Below are positions 45,020 through 56,039 of a stretch of DNA of 64,000 nt, in pieces (within the stretch, counting starts at the first letter, position 1; the number at the start of each line of letters is the position of its first letter). The translations under genes and the position numbers were made by a program. Below the pieces are notes generated by a model, which worked only from the letters and a program-made list of their open reading frames with translations, searched no databases and had not been told where the DNA came from. The DNA is from Heligmosomoides polygyrus polygyrus (lineage: Eukaryota > Nematoda > Chromadorea > Rhabditida > Heligmosomidae): NCBI GenBank assembly GCA_947396885.1, contig OX377202.1, positions 18,414,001-18,478,000 on the forward strand, given 5' to 3'.

Positions 45020-46424
45020 TGATAATGCACATTTTTCAAATCAAATTGTTCACTATCTCAGTTTGAAATCCAACCGCCGGCCTTCTGTCCCAGATCGAGT
45101 ATCTTCCAGCTTAAGCTAACGACTGTATTAGAAGGTTGAAATAATTTTTTGTCCGTGGCTTTCTTTGAAATTTTGTAATTCATCTGCCCCATTTGGTGGA
45201 CACATTACTTAAAATTGTTTGTGATTTTTCATCTTCAACTAAAGTAATGGTTAGCTCTTATTATAAAGCGCAACAAGTTCTATTTATATGCGTACTAGGA
45301 AATAGATTGCGCCATGCACTCGTTTGGCTCGTCGCGATTTTCGTTTGATTGATAGTGTAAATGCTGCTTACATGAAGCAGCCTAGTGAGAACATGTGTGT
45401 TCTTGACAATCGCTTTTTTGTGTCCATGAGAAGTGTTGTACACTTCACGCAAACAGAGTTTTTCCTATTAACAAATGGAATATCGTAACGTCTTCGACTT
45501 GTGTATGGCTCACTTTTTTATTTTGGCACTAAAAATTGTTGGCTTTCTGTGCTTTAAATAAAGTTTCGAGCCATTATTTTCATACAGTATCCAATCTGAG
45601 CTTGTTTCCACTCATTATTCATCAATAACCTCAACGTTTCAGTAGACCTGCCGATTCGTGTTGGTCATTGAGAATCAACGCAAGAAAGGACGGGAGAGAA
45701 GTTGTGACTTGGGTTCAAATAATCTAGCAAAGTCGAAAGAAAAAATGGGTCAGTTATTATATAGGCATTTAAATAAGCTCTTCATGACTCAATCTGCTTT
45801 TTCAGCTGCGTGTTCTCAGTGTTTCTTGAAGGAAATGCTTGCATCTTGTGTACATCCCAAGTCATGCAAACTAACAGCATTAACAAACACCTAAAAATAT
45901 TGCATAATAAGAAAACAATACATAATCTACTCTCACTAGTATGAATAGTGCGAAAGTTCACCTGTATTTTACTACATATTTATATATTTTACTAATCATT
46001 AAAAGCCGTTGAACCATCAGCAATAAAAAAATAAAAAGCAAAGAAAAAGTACAGTAGCCGTCTGGAACATTAAAACTATACCTGTCATAGTTCCGAAATT
46101 TTAATCAAAGTTAAACTTTCACTCATTGAATAATTAGATGAAGCTCTCTAATAGCTAGCTCTTTCAGCTAAATTTTGAGATGCTTTCAAAGAAAAACAAC
46201 CTAGCAAACACTTTAATGCAATAAAAAACTAGTTCACAGGTATGAGAAAACTCTATGCTGTTGTTTTTGTGTTATTGCGATGCTGTGTAAAACTATTATA
46301 AACCACTTATTTTGTCAACCGTCGTTGTGCGCTCGAATTGTTCTTGGTCTAATTTTTTCTTAAATGTTGTCGTGTGTCTGTCTAAGTATAGAATCAGTTA
46401 AAAAAATCGTCTTCTTTTTCTCCT

Positions 46425-46676
46425 AAGCGTTTACTCCCGCGCACTCGCAGGGTCCGCTGTTCTTGTGATCTGTCGTCACCTCATCCTATCAAGGGCGTCA
46501 TCTGCCGTGGCGCCGACTTCGGCGAGATCTCTCTTGATGACGTCCTTCCTTCTTTTCCTTGGGGCTCCTCTCGGACGCTTTCCGGGTGCCTCGAAATCTA
46601 GGACCAACCTTATGGGGGTGATTCTCTGGTCTTCTAAGGACGTGTCCATGCCACCTCAGGCGCTGCTACCTCATCT
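46425..46676 (-). pseudogene. RTE-type LINE 3' end fragment
   Basis: Minus-strand translation gives R-W-H-G-H-V-L-R-R-P-E, then P-R-K-R-R-K-D-V-I-K-R-D-L and A-D-D-A-L-D-R-M, followed by T-A-D-P-A-S-A-R-E near the end. These are the standard C-terminal motifs of RTE-like elements. Frameshifts break the reading. The fragment is 5'-truncated exactly where the next SINE begins. Confidence 0.7.
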
Positions 46677-46905
46677 TGGAGCCGAGTTAGCCTAGCGGTT
46701 AATAGTGTAGTTTCATGCACAAACGGTCACAGGTTCGACTCCCGGCTCCGGCATGCCATGCCCTTCAAAAATTGCAAAAATGGCAACGGTTCCAGTGTCA
46801 GGCCCAGGTTGGCAGGTCGTCTGATGGAGAAACCTCGTTACAAAACCATGATCGAAAGCCGCAATAGAATCAGTGTAAAGAACAAATAAAAAATAAAAAG
46901 GCTAA
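46677..46905 (+). repeat. tRNA-derived SINE of a second family (family B)
   Basis: A tRNA-like head with A box TAGCCTAGCGGTTAA and B box GGTTCGACTCC; the outer sequences GGAGCCG and CGGCTCC pair perfectly. A body of about 130 bp and an A-rich tail (AAATAAAAAATAAAAAG) follow. The inner tRNA stems are imperfect, so a working tRNA is unlikely. The SINE call rests on one copy. Confidence 0.55.
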
Positions 46906-47104
46906 AAGTTTCATAATTATTCAAAAAGCCACATAAAATTAGCCTTTGTCAAAAAGTTATTTTAATCCACTCGGAGAGTTTCTAGTGCCGTCCGAAAGGC
47001 GATTTGATTTGGAAGATGTTTAGTTCGATTTCAAAGGCATCTAGTCAGTTTAGAGGAGTGTCCAATTTGACTTGAAAAGTGCCAAATTTCACCTGGAAAC
47101 GGTA

Positions 47105-48346
47105 CATATAATGAAGAGCGCTTCCTATGAACGGGGCCTATTTATAGATAGTACGCCGATTTACGTTGTCTAGCAAGTGCCCAGCGACCACAGCGATATG
47201 GAAGTCCTGTCTTGGATCGAAACGCAGAAGAGGCCGTGATAGAGTGAGCGTGGGACCTTTTCCCACAGCATCATGAGAACTGACAGTATACGCTTTGGGA
47301 TCTGTCCTAGTCGGAAGGGGTGAACGTGAAGCGTAAATTGTGGATGTCGTCCCATGCCACACAACAAAATCCCTCGTATCATGGAGCAGTAGCTGAAGCT
47401 CCTGTAGAAACTTAAGGAATTGGAGGCGCAAGTCATTATAAGCTCCGCTTCGATTAGGAGAGATCCCACACTTTTTGTATAGGCGTTTCTGTGGAGCGAG
47501 AAGCAGGGTGGAGGTGACCTAGCGCATAACGTTAATGAGCCTTTTAGTTCCTGCGCAAAGCACCCCATGGATAGGTGGATAAATCGTCTTCAGGATGCTG
47601 CATGACTCGCTCGACACAGACTACTGTGTGTGACATTGCTGTGGCGCATTTCAAGCCAAAGAAGGAAAGAAGAGAAGAGAAAAGGAAAAAAATCGGAAGA
47701 AGCGCTCAAAACCACAGAAGATGGGCTCGATTCGCAGCTCTTGCTCAGCTACTGCACCTCCTGTTTGAGAAGAAGTGCCTTCCTATCCGAATTTAGAAAA
47801 TGTAAAGCCGTATAAACGATGGAATTCTGCTAGACACCTGTAGGATTTCAGAAGAAACCCTTAATGAAGCTTAATCTTTCTGGTCGGAGAGTGGCAGCAA
47901 GAGCTCAGAACAGAGTGAGTGATAGCAGTAGTGGTGTCAAGGTAGAATCACGAACTTCTTAACAGGAGGTTTACGAACTGAAGCAAATCATGTGAGATAA
48001 AGTCCTGCTCTTTACATTGTTCCATTCATATTATTCCCATAGGGCGGCGCCATGCGATCCATTTACAGTGGACACAAGAGTCGTCTCAGGTTTGCTTCTG
48101 CTTCTAGTAGATTCTTCCCCTAGTAATGCCTTCTGTGAATTGGAATTTGAAAATTTGCATTTTACGAATATTGGCCAAACATTGAACTGGCTGGGCAGGA
48201 CTGACTTCACATTATGGAGTCAAAGTTTACCGACAAATCGAAGCAATAGAAGTCGAGGCGCATCGTTACACGATCGAACAAAGGCCATATTATTCTCATA
48301 GGCTACAGATGCGTCAAAGTTGTCAAAGGACGACTAGCAATGGCGA
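47105..48346. other. no recognisable feature
   Basis: Overlapping minus-strand frames at 47138-47568 (97 and 132 codons) have no recognisable domain. Not supported as a gene. Confidence 0.35.
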
Positions 48347-48356
48347 ATTCTTACAG

Positions 48357-48939
48357 TAAAGGATAAAAGGATGATGAATCATTTTATCTGTTTGGGATGC
48401 GCCTCGTTTTTTCCTTAGACGGGATGTCGTGCAGTCAATTGACTTGGATATTTGGCTTATAAGGGCGCGTGGAGCGCAGTCGGAGGAGGCGCCGGCTGTC
48501 GCCTGCGCCCGATACCAGGTTCCTGGTTTGGATTTCTCGCCCAGGCCAACCAAGCCCTCCATCCCTCCGGGATCGGTGAATCGGTACCAGACGTGTCCGG
48601 GAAGGATAAAGCGCTGACTTGTTCATCGGCTGCCCGCCGCAAGTCATTGTGTGGAAAAATACGCACTCAACTCGCCTCTGCGAGATCCCGTAGAAGTAGA
48701 ATGCGTGGCGCATCCCAAAGGGATTGAATAACGCCGTCGTTTATACTTTATCCTTTATTTGGCTTATACTGCGACTAGTGGTGGACAGTTGAAAAATAAC
48801 CTTGCGCTTTAAATTCAAGAGACAAATCTGCTATCAGCTCAACCATTTTGTAAAGGTGGACGGCTTCAGTGAGACCCATCAACCTTGAATAGAGGTGCAT
48901 GCCACAGCCGGCGCCTCCTCCGGCTGCGCTATCACGCGT
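48357..48939 (-). repeat. older tRNA-derived SINE (family A), split by a younger SINE
   Basis: The tail half is at 48357-48461 and the head half at 48769-48939. Its own target-site duplication ATTCTTACAGTA lies at 48347-48358 and 48940-48951. It is diverged from the consensus, in keeping with greater age. Confidence 0.8.
48462..48755 (+). repeat. younger tRNA-derived SINE (family A) nested in the older one
   Basis: A near-consensus copy with GAGCGCAGTCGG as box A and a TTTATACTTTATCCTTTA tail. Flanked by 13-bp direct repeats TATTTGGCTTATA (48449-48461 and 48756-48768) that derive from the body of the older SINE. Confidence 0.9.
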
Positions 48940-49315
48940 ATTCTTACAGTATGAAAGGCAATAATTCGTCAATAATTGTTAAGAAAAACTAAAAGTAACA
49001 TTAACTAAAACTAGCAGTAACTAAAAGTAGCATTGCAGTGGGCCAAATGATCGAGAAGCGCTCCAAATTATTAGACTGTGTACTCGATTTGTTCTGTCTA
49101 GTTTTGTAAGCCGCCAACACGTGGAATAAATGATAATAATGATAAAAGCTAAGCAACTGTGGAGATAAAGTTCGGTATTATCAACTAGGGTGAGATCCAA
49201 ACCATGAATCTCGAGTAGAGGTGCGTGCAATAGCGGACGTCTCCTCCGAGTGCGCTATCGCGCGTAGTCTTACAGTATGAAAGGTCAACGTTTCGCAATA
49301 AATGCTAAGAGAAGC
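48876..49315. repeat. diverged tandem duplication including a SINE head
   Basis: The segment 48876-48995 (SINE head plus the flank TTACAGTATGAAAGG) is repeated, diverged, at 49185-49315. The second copy therefore carries a SINE head fragment at about 49200-49264 and the same flank. Confidence 0.65.
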
Positions 49316-49899
49316 TGTGTAAGTATAGGGATAAAGTTCAGCATTACTAGTTTGCTCTAAGAAAATTCTAAAAGATTTTGTAGATCTATATAATATTCAT
49401 CGTCATCAGAAGCAGGAACGTTGACGAGTCCTAGAACGGCACCAATAAACGAGAGCAAAGAAGCCTAACAGCGCCCGAAGAGGTGGCGCAGTCTTTGATT
49501 CGCGGCGCCAAATTGTCTAGAAATCGCACCGGAGGCCAAAAGACCACCGACTGTGCCGAGGACCTCCCGTGGACTGGTTGATTTGCGGTGTTTGGCCGCC
49601 TTCCGATGAGGCTGCAGTGGTGAATGACGTGGGGAGGAGCCAGTCGATGCGTTTCGGAACGCGTCTCAGCAGCACCTGCCAGAGGCGACGAAGAGAAAGG
49701 AACGAAAGCGGTAAGAGCGAATGCGGTGGGCAGGAAGCCTTCAAAGCGTCTGGAGCTAGCCAGTCACTTCACGTTCTTGAAACCGTTGAGTAAGCAGTTG
49801 ACGTTGCGCTAGTTTAGAAGGTGATAAGCGCTGGATAATTTGAAGAAAAATCCGTTCTGCGTGGGAAAGAAGACAGCGTCCACAAGATAGGCCTTGAAT
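49316..49899. other. no recognisable feature
   Basis: Open frames on both strands at 49517-49968 overlap and lack recognisable content. Confidence 0.35.
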
Positions 49900-50095
49900 T
49901 GGAAGTATCTGAAAGAGGCATAGAGGACGCCCGAAGCAGCGTTGGTCTGTTACGTTACACACGGACATGGAAGTAACTGGCGTCCACCCTGATCAAGCGC
50001 AGGATCGGGAAAAGTGGCGTGGTAACACCAGAAGAGCGGACACTGCGACGATGCGTGACAAACGCTGAAGAATAAGAAGAATTTATTTATTTATT
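49900..50095 (+). pseudogene. RTE-type LINE 3' end fragment
   Basis: Encodes G-R-P-K-Q-R-W-type sequence (damaged at its start), then L-H-T-D-M-E-V, H-P-D-Q-A-Q-D-R-E-K-W and T-A-T-M-R-D-K-R stop, followed by a GAAGAATAAGAAG tail and TTTATTTATTTA. Closely similar to the copy at 56540-56725. Confidence 0.75.
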
Positions 50096-50147
50096 TAAAG
50101 AAAATTTGAAGAAAAACGGAATTTACTGCATCTATTACTACTTTTAA

Positions 50148-50430
50148 GCGCGCGGTAGCGCAGTCAGAAGAAGCGTCGGCTATCGCGCGCACCTGATTCC
50201 AGGTTCCTGCTTCGGATTTTCGCTCAGGCCAGGCAAGATTCCATCTCTTCGGGGTCGAAAGATTGAATTCACGCTTGCCTAGGAGGGATAAACAGCTAAT
50301 CCGCCCAACTGAATCAGCGCAATGTGTTGTAAAAGCCGAATATGCACTCAAATCACCTCTGCGACGTCTCGTAGAAGTACAAGCGTGGCGCATCCCAAGT
50401 GGAGTTGATCAACACCGTTGTTCATCGTTT
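50148..50430 (+). repeat. tRNA-derived SINE (family A)
   Basis: Box A TAGCGCAGTCAG near 50155, degenerate B box, and the conserved 3' block GTGGCGCATCCCAAGTGG. Moderately diverged; no clear TSD. Confidence 0.75.
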
Positions 50431-50727
50431 TATTCTAAAGTATCGAGGCGAAACCCGTTTAACTAGAGAACCTTGAAATGGAATACTTGCTCAAAGTAAA
50501 CGACCGTATAGAATACAAAATTTGAGCAGAGTCGAAATGATTCTTCGATAACTTAGCACAGCATTTGACGTATCAAAAATGTCCTACTGAGCCAACTTGT
50601 TGCACAATGAAAAGAAATAAGTTTACTTGGTCTGTAGTTTACGATCTGACTCCTCAAGAGGTGCACACGCCAACTCCAGTCTCTGGAAAATTTGCTAGAC
50701 TTTTTCAACACAGTAGTTGTACAATAT

Positions 50728-51027
50728 AAAGGATAAAAAGGATAAAGGACTGCGCTACTCAATATCTCTTAGAATGCGCCACGCATCCTACTACTGCGAG
50801 ACGTGGTGGAGGCGATTTGAAGGCGTATCTGGCCATATAATGACTTGCGATGGCCAGCCGATGAGCAAGTAAGCCCTTTAACCTTCGCAGACAAGTCTAG
50901 TATCAAATCACCGACCCCGTGGGTATGGAAGGCTTGGTCGGCCTGGGCGGGAAATCCGTACCAGGAACCTGGTATCGGATGCACGCGACAGTCAACACCT
51001 CCTCCGACTGCGCTACATACACGCGCC
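50728..51027 (-). repeat. tRNA-derived SINE (family A)
   Basis: Tail AAAGGATAAAAAGGATAAAG on the left, head with TATACACGCGCC-type sequence on the right carrying a short TACA insertion. No clear TSD. Confidence 0.8.
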
Positions 51028-51812
51028 ATACATGTCAACGCTAATTTCTGGAAAACGGCCAATCATTTTTTAGGAACAGTAGGTACCCTATATGTACATT
51101 AAAAGGAGCGAATCAATGGCCAATGCTGTGAAGGGATTTGAGAAAAATTTTAAAAAGAACAAGCCTATTATTACCATCGCGAATTTCTAGGGAACTCAAA
51201 AAGGATCATTTTGGTATTGGATAAACTATTGCTGGTGTATTCTAAAAGCTTATTAGTGGTAGAGTCTAAACAGAATTCAGAAAATAAGCCAGTGGATCAG
51301 GGCAGAACATGCTAACAGGAACCACATCGAATTATGAAAATGTGTCATGCTCTCGAAACAAAATGTTCCATATATTGGACGATGGACCATGAGAAAGTTT
51401 CTAAAATGATGAAACTATTAATCATATTACGAATGATCAAAAGTTTTCGCATCTGAGCGGCATCCTTGAGAAAATAAAAGTCATTAAGTCATCTTAAGAA
51501 AGCGTTAAATTTTCAAATAAACGTAGAATTGAAGTTGAAAGCCATATAATATTTTAGTACACTTCGCTTACAAGCTTTTTGACTTTTTAGAAATCTGTCT
51601 GAGGAGAAAACTCACAATGTTCAAGAGTTTTCCAAAAATGTTGTCTACTGTTTCAGGAGATCTAGCTGCTCGACTGGAAGTTCCTACCAGTGGATTTCAT
51701 TGACAGAGATATGCCAAAAGTAGCAATTTTTACTCCAACCGTATCGTAAAACGTTAAATCTCTCCGGATTTATTATTATTTCAATTCAGGAATCAAAAAT
51801 GGCAAAAATCAG
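51028..51812. other. AT-rich sequence, no recognisable feature
   Basis: No long reading frame, repeat or RNA gene seen. Confidence 0.5.
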
Positions 51813-51822
51813 ATTTAAATAA

Positions 51823-52116
51823 AGGATAAGGATAAAGAATGGCGTTACTCAATCCCTTCTGGGATGCGCCAGCGTATTCTACTTCCACGGGATGTCGTGG
51901 AGGCGATACGAATGCGTATTTGGCCACACAATGACTTGCGGTGGCCAGCTGATGAACAACTCAGCGCTCTATCCCTCTCAGGCAAGTCTGGTACCAATTC
52001 ACCGACCCCGGAGGGATGGGAGGCTTGGTTGGCCCGGGCGGGAAATCTGAACCAAGAACCTGGTATCGGGTGCACGCGACAGTCGCGCCTCCTCCGACTG
52101 CGCTACACGCGCCCAA
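51823..52116 (-). repeat. tRNA-derived SINE (family A) with TSD
   Basis: Direct repeats ATTTAAATAA at 51813-51822 and 52117-52126. Close to the 6942-7235 copy over its whole length. Confidence 0.87.
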
Positions 52117-52126
52117 ATTTAAATAA

Positions 52127-53479
52127 CGCAAATTAATTCTTGCATTACACTTAGACTCTGAGGCCTTCAGGAGGAAGGTTCAGGACATTCCATATTTCTT
52201 TTCTTTTCTTTCTTTTTCATCAAGTTATCTGGGATCTCTCCTAGTCGGAGAGGCACCGCCTGCTTACAAATTACAAAGAAAGGCGCTGTCGGAGGCATCG
52301 TTGTGAAAGCGTTACCCTCCAATTCTGCCGTCGTTGTCAGGTCAGGTCGAGCGAAGTGCCCATTCCCTCCAACTAGGATAGATCCGTGCACCTTCCGAAG
52401 CTTCACATCAACCTTCGGTTCTTGGTGGGTTACTGGGAACCATTTTTCACCAGCGAACGTGCCTTCAGGCCTAATGCATCATGTTGTCCTTGAAGAAGGT
52501 TGAATACCGAATCAGTGGCGTTCACTGGATTTACAATTACGTACTCAGGCGCGAAGAAATGACGTGCGTACTCGTGGGGGACTACTGTAGAATAAATTAT
52601 TCCTGTTGTTCCACGAGGAATAGGACACGTGTAACAGCCTCTTCTAAGAACGTAGTTCGTTCGGCTGGCGGCTATTCTTAGGCGACCGCAGCCAGCCACG
52701 CACGTCACTCGGTCATTGTTGGCAGGTCGCAGTCACGACGTGGACGGCGGCGTGTCTTCTGGGGATTTGGAGGCTTGCAGTCGACCAGATTAGAACCGAC
52801 ACGTCGAACGAGAGCGTGAAAAAACAGCACACACTCAAGCAGAAGGGAGATTCTGGTGACGAAGCGGGCCGGCACGACGGAGTAGCAGGAAAGGCCAGCG
52901 GCGATGTGGGACAACAAAAACACGCCACCAGAAGAAGGAGAAGAATAATGCGTTGCGTGACTGGCATTAGATATCTAGAGAGGTGGCTAATTGATGCCCG
53001 AGAAAAACCCTCCGAAAATATCGGACCGCCGATATTAGCCTAAGGTACGAAGAGTGCATAGTGCGACGCCTAGGTGAGTCCGTTGAATCCTGAGGAAGAA
53101 CGTCGACGAACCTAAGAGTGTTAGGAAGACGATCAGGGCCCCATTTACCTCATGGACGTCTGTGAGCTTATCCCAACGATTCTTAATAAGACCTACAAGG
53201 TCTTATATGACACTTCGGGAGAACAAGAATGAGGTTTGTCTTTGCTACTCGGGTGTAAAAATAGCAAAAAACGGTATCACTTCAATCACTTCAGCGCGGG
53301 CTGATACGGCAAAAGTGACGCTTTGAATAATGGATGGCCTTGTTGCACTCAGAAATTAGTCTACGAAGAGTTTGAGGCTTCAACCATAGTTAGACCATAG
53401 CAATCTGATGATTTCCTTGGTTTCCTAGAAGAAGTTTCACGGTACACTTAGAAGATTAACTTTCGTTGTTCTGCTGCTA
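52127..53479. other. unassigned; several small open frames
   Basis: Minus-strand frames at 52167-52406, 52430-52708 and 52705-52967 follow one another, but I see no family match and no convincing splice sites. A low-expression gene cannot be excluded. Confidence 0.3.
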
Positions 53480-54320
53480 TTAGGGTGGGCCAAAAGTAAT
53501 GAGACACTCCATGCGTGCCCAACTATGTCGTGACTGGAGTCCGGTTTCGTGCTTATCGTATTTGTATGCTTGTATGCTTCTTATTGAAGGCCACCTGAGA
53601 AGTGACCACTTTCGCCCTTTCCAGAAGCATGCCAAAACCCCATTCTGTCTCACGCCGAAACCCCAGTCTGACGAGGCGACCTGTGCCGCGCAAATCTCGC
53701 CCAATTCCCAAACCCGAGCAGCCTGGACTCAATCTTAACGCAGGATGAGAAGTACGTCTTCTACCTTGACCCTGTCAAGCAGCCAATCTGGGTGAGGACC
53801 CGTTACCGACCCTCGTTCGGCGAGATGTCCACGTCGAGAAGCACCTTCAGAGCTTTTGGGTCTGCGTCCATGGGTATACTGGTAGAAGAGATGGACCGTC
53901 GACTCGCACTTATTCGGTCCCAGCGCTTCAAGAAGTTCCTCCTCTTCGACAATGCCGCACCCCATCGGGCAAAATTGACCATGAATAAGCTTGCTCAGAT
54001 GGGCTACGTTCACATGCCTCACCCACCGTATTCGCCGGACATCTCCCCATGCGACTACCACTACCTCTTGAGCCTATAAGACTTCATCGTCGGAAGGGAC
54101 ACAAGGACGCAAGCAGACCTCGACAACCATAACGAGCAGTGGATCAGCACCAGGCCTAAGCAGTTCTGGAAGGACGAGACCAGGAAGTTGGCTGATCGAT
54201 GGCAGCAAGGTCATCGACCTTAATGACGTATACATTCCTTAGCACCGTTGAGTTGTAATTGAGTTATAAAGAGATAAAGAAATTTGTTGAATTTGTTCCA
54301 TTACTTTTGGCGCACCCTAA
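53480..54320 (+). mobile_element. internally deleted mariner-like transposon
   Basis: Terminal inverted repeats TTAGGGTGGGCCAAAAGTAA (left) and the complement of TTACTTTTGGCGCACCCTAA (right) are flanked by TA on both sides. At 841 bp it is shorter than a full mariner. From about 53718 to 54222 it keeps transposase motifs: D-E-K-Y-V-F-Y, L-L-F-D-N-A-A-P-H and P-P-Y-S-P-D-I-S-P-C-D-Y. A stop interrupts after S-L at about 54077. The N-terminal DNA-binding region is deleted. Confidence 0.85.
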
Positions 54321-54495
54321 TAAATTCAAATGATCGTTTTCATCTGAGGTGTGAGCTTTTGCATTTGGCATATCTCCGCTGAACATTTGGGAGTTTAAGC
54401 AATTTTTGTACTTGATGAGCCTTCCTTTCCGGAAGGGTTCCTCATAGATCCGTAAAATATAATGAGTGATGCGACAGCGACATGATTCTGTAATG

Positions 54496-55677
54496 CAGGG
54501 TCTCAAAAAATGTTTACACTGTTTGAGTACGGATAACTTTGCTTACAGCAAAGGTATGAAGAAGTTAAGGGGCATATGAAAGCTTAAGAAAATGGAAATT
54601 TTATGACTTATAAGCAGCATGGAGTACGCCATGCACTCGTCTGAAATTTTGCATTTTACACTCGGTTGATTGTGTTTCGTTTGAATACATGCTATAGTTT
54701 CTTCACAAAGAGGGCCGTTTTGATTGACTTGTGCTTTTTCGCAGAGTATCCAAAAAATGCAGTTACGGCTTGAAAGGTTCTAACATTGCTGCCAATAAAG
54801 TTTTTGAAGACGTTTAAGGCTTATATGAAAGCACAGGTTAGCAGAATACCTGTGACGTGTAGGTGGTAAAGATTGCGCCATGTTTTCGTCTAAAACCTTG
54901 CATTTCAGGCTCGAATGATTGTGCATGGACTGAATACTTGTTACGATATTGCCACTACTTCACCACTTTAACCTGTGCTGTGTTTCTCTTAACGTTTAAA
55001 ACTTGAAAATTGCGTGAAAGATAAGTGAAAGACACGCGCCATGCGAATTTATTGATGGCGCAATTTAACTTTGAGCAGGAGCTTACAATGTGAACCGATG
55101 AAGTACCATTCAAGCTGAATGTAGAGGTTAGTCGGCGTAATTCTAGGTACTGGGCGACGACACACGTCTAATGAAGCACAGCACAGGTTAATCTGGCAAA
55201 GATTGTAAGAAGCATTCAGTCCATGCACAATCAATCGGGTCTGAAATGCAAGGTTTTAGACGAGGACATAGCCCAATCTTGATTACCTACACGTCACTGA
55301 AATTCCGTTACTCTATGCTTTCATATGGAATCTCAAACATCTTCGAAAGCTTCACTAGCAGCAGTTTTAGACACTTTCAAATAGTACCCGCATTTTTTAG
55401 GATACCCTGTATTTTGCGCTGGCCATAGGGTGTTTCTAATTTTTTAACCCTAAAAAACACAAATCAATTGAAATAGCTACTTTGTGAAGAAATTATAACA
55501 TGAATTCAAGCGAAACACAATCAATCGTCTGTAAAATACGAAATTTCAGACGAGTGCATGGCGCATTCCATGCCGCTCGTATGCCAGAACATTATTTTCT
55601 TAAGGTTTAGTACAAGCCCTCAAGCTTCTTAGTAACTTCACTGCGAGCAAAGTTATCACCATTTTTTGAGACACCGT
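54496..55677. mobile_element. 1.2-kb near-complete palindrome (foldback element)
   Basis: The ends are CAGGGTCTCAAAAAATG and its inverted, slightly altered copy (CATTTTTTGAGACACCG). Arms can be matched across almost the whole length, for example GGTTGATTGTGTTTCG against CGAAACACAATCAATCG, and TTAACCTGTGCTGTG against CACAGCACAGGTTAA. The centre is near 55087. No coding capacity. Confidence 0.75.
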
Positions 55678-56039
55678 AAAGGTTAGAGAGAACAAAACAT
55701 AACGTCCAAATCCCCACAGTTTTTCGCGGATGAATCTAACGGCGTGTTACATGGACTTCTCGTTAGAACGAGTACAAACTCTTTACTTACCACAGCAATA
55801 CAGTCTTACCAGATTTCAAAGTTTGTATGTATGTATTTATTACCGGACCTGCAGGGCGCCTTTAATACAGAACAGAATAAAAATAACAACAAATACTTCG
55901 ATATCAACTCGTTTTGTTCTATTCTACTGGGCTGCCTGTTGGATTCAGTTATAAACTCTTTCAGCAATAGCAATAGCAATCTTCGTCAAATAGTCATTTC
56001 AGAGTAACCAAGAGGCTTCTGGATGGTGCTGGGAAACCA
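55678..56039. other. no recognisable feature
   Basis: Short spacer between two foldback elements; overlapping small frames only. Confidence 0.4.

Larger units (their letters stand above)
45020..47104. mobile_element. long-terminal-inverted-repeat element, copy 4, with nested LINE and SINE
   Basis: The left end has TTTTTCAAATCAAATTGTTC; the right end has the inverted motif set ending ACTTGAAAAGTGCC and CCTGGAAACGGTAC. The GCGCCATGC-type middle block is near 45310. The excess length over other copies is explained partly by a LINE fragment and a SINE at 46425-46905. Ends are approximate. Confidence 0.5.

Noticed and set aside
46677..46755. Functional tRNA gene
   Set aside because: A and B boxes are good, but the anticodon stem and T stem do not pair properly; better explained as a SINE head.
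47138..47568. Minus-strand frames of 97 and 132 codons
   Set aside because: Overlapping frames without domains or splice sites.
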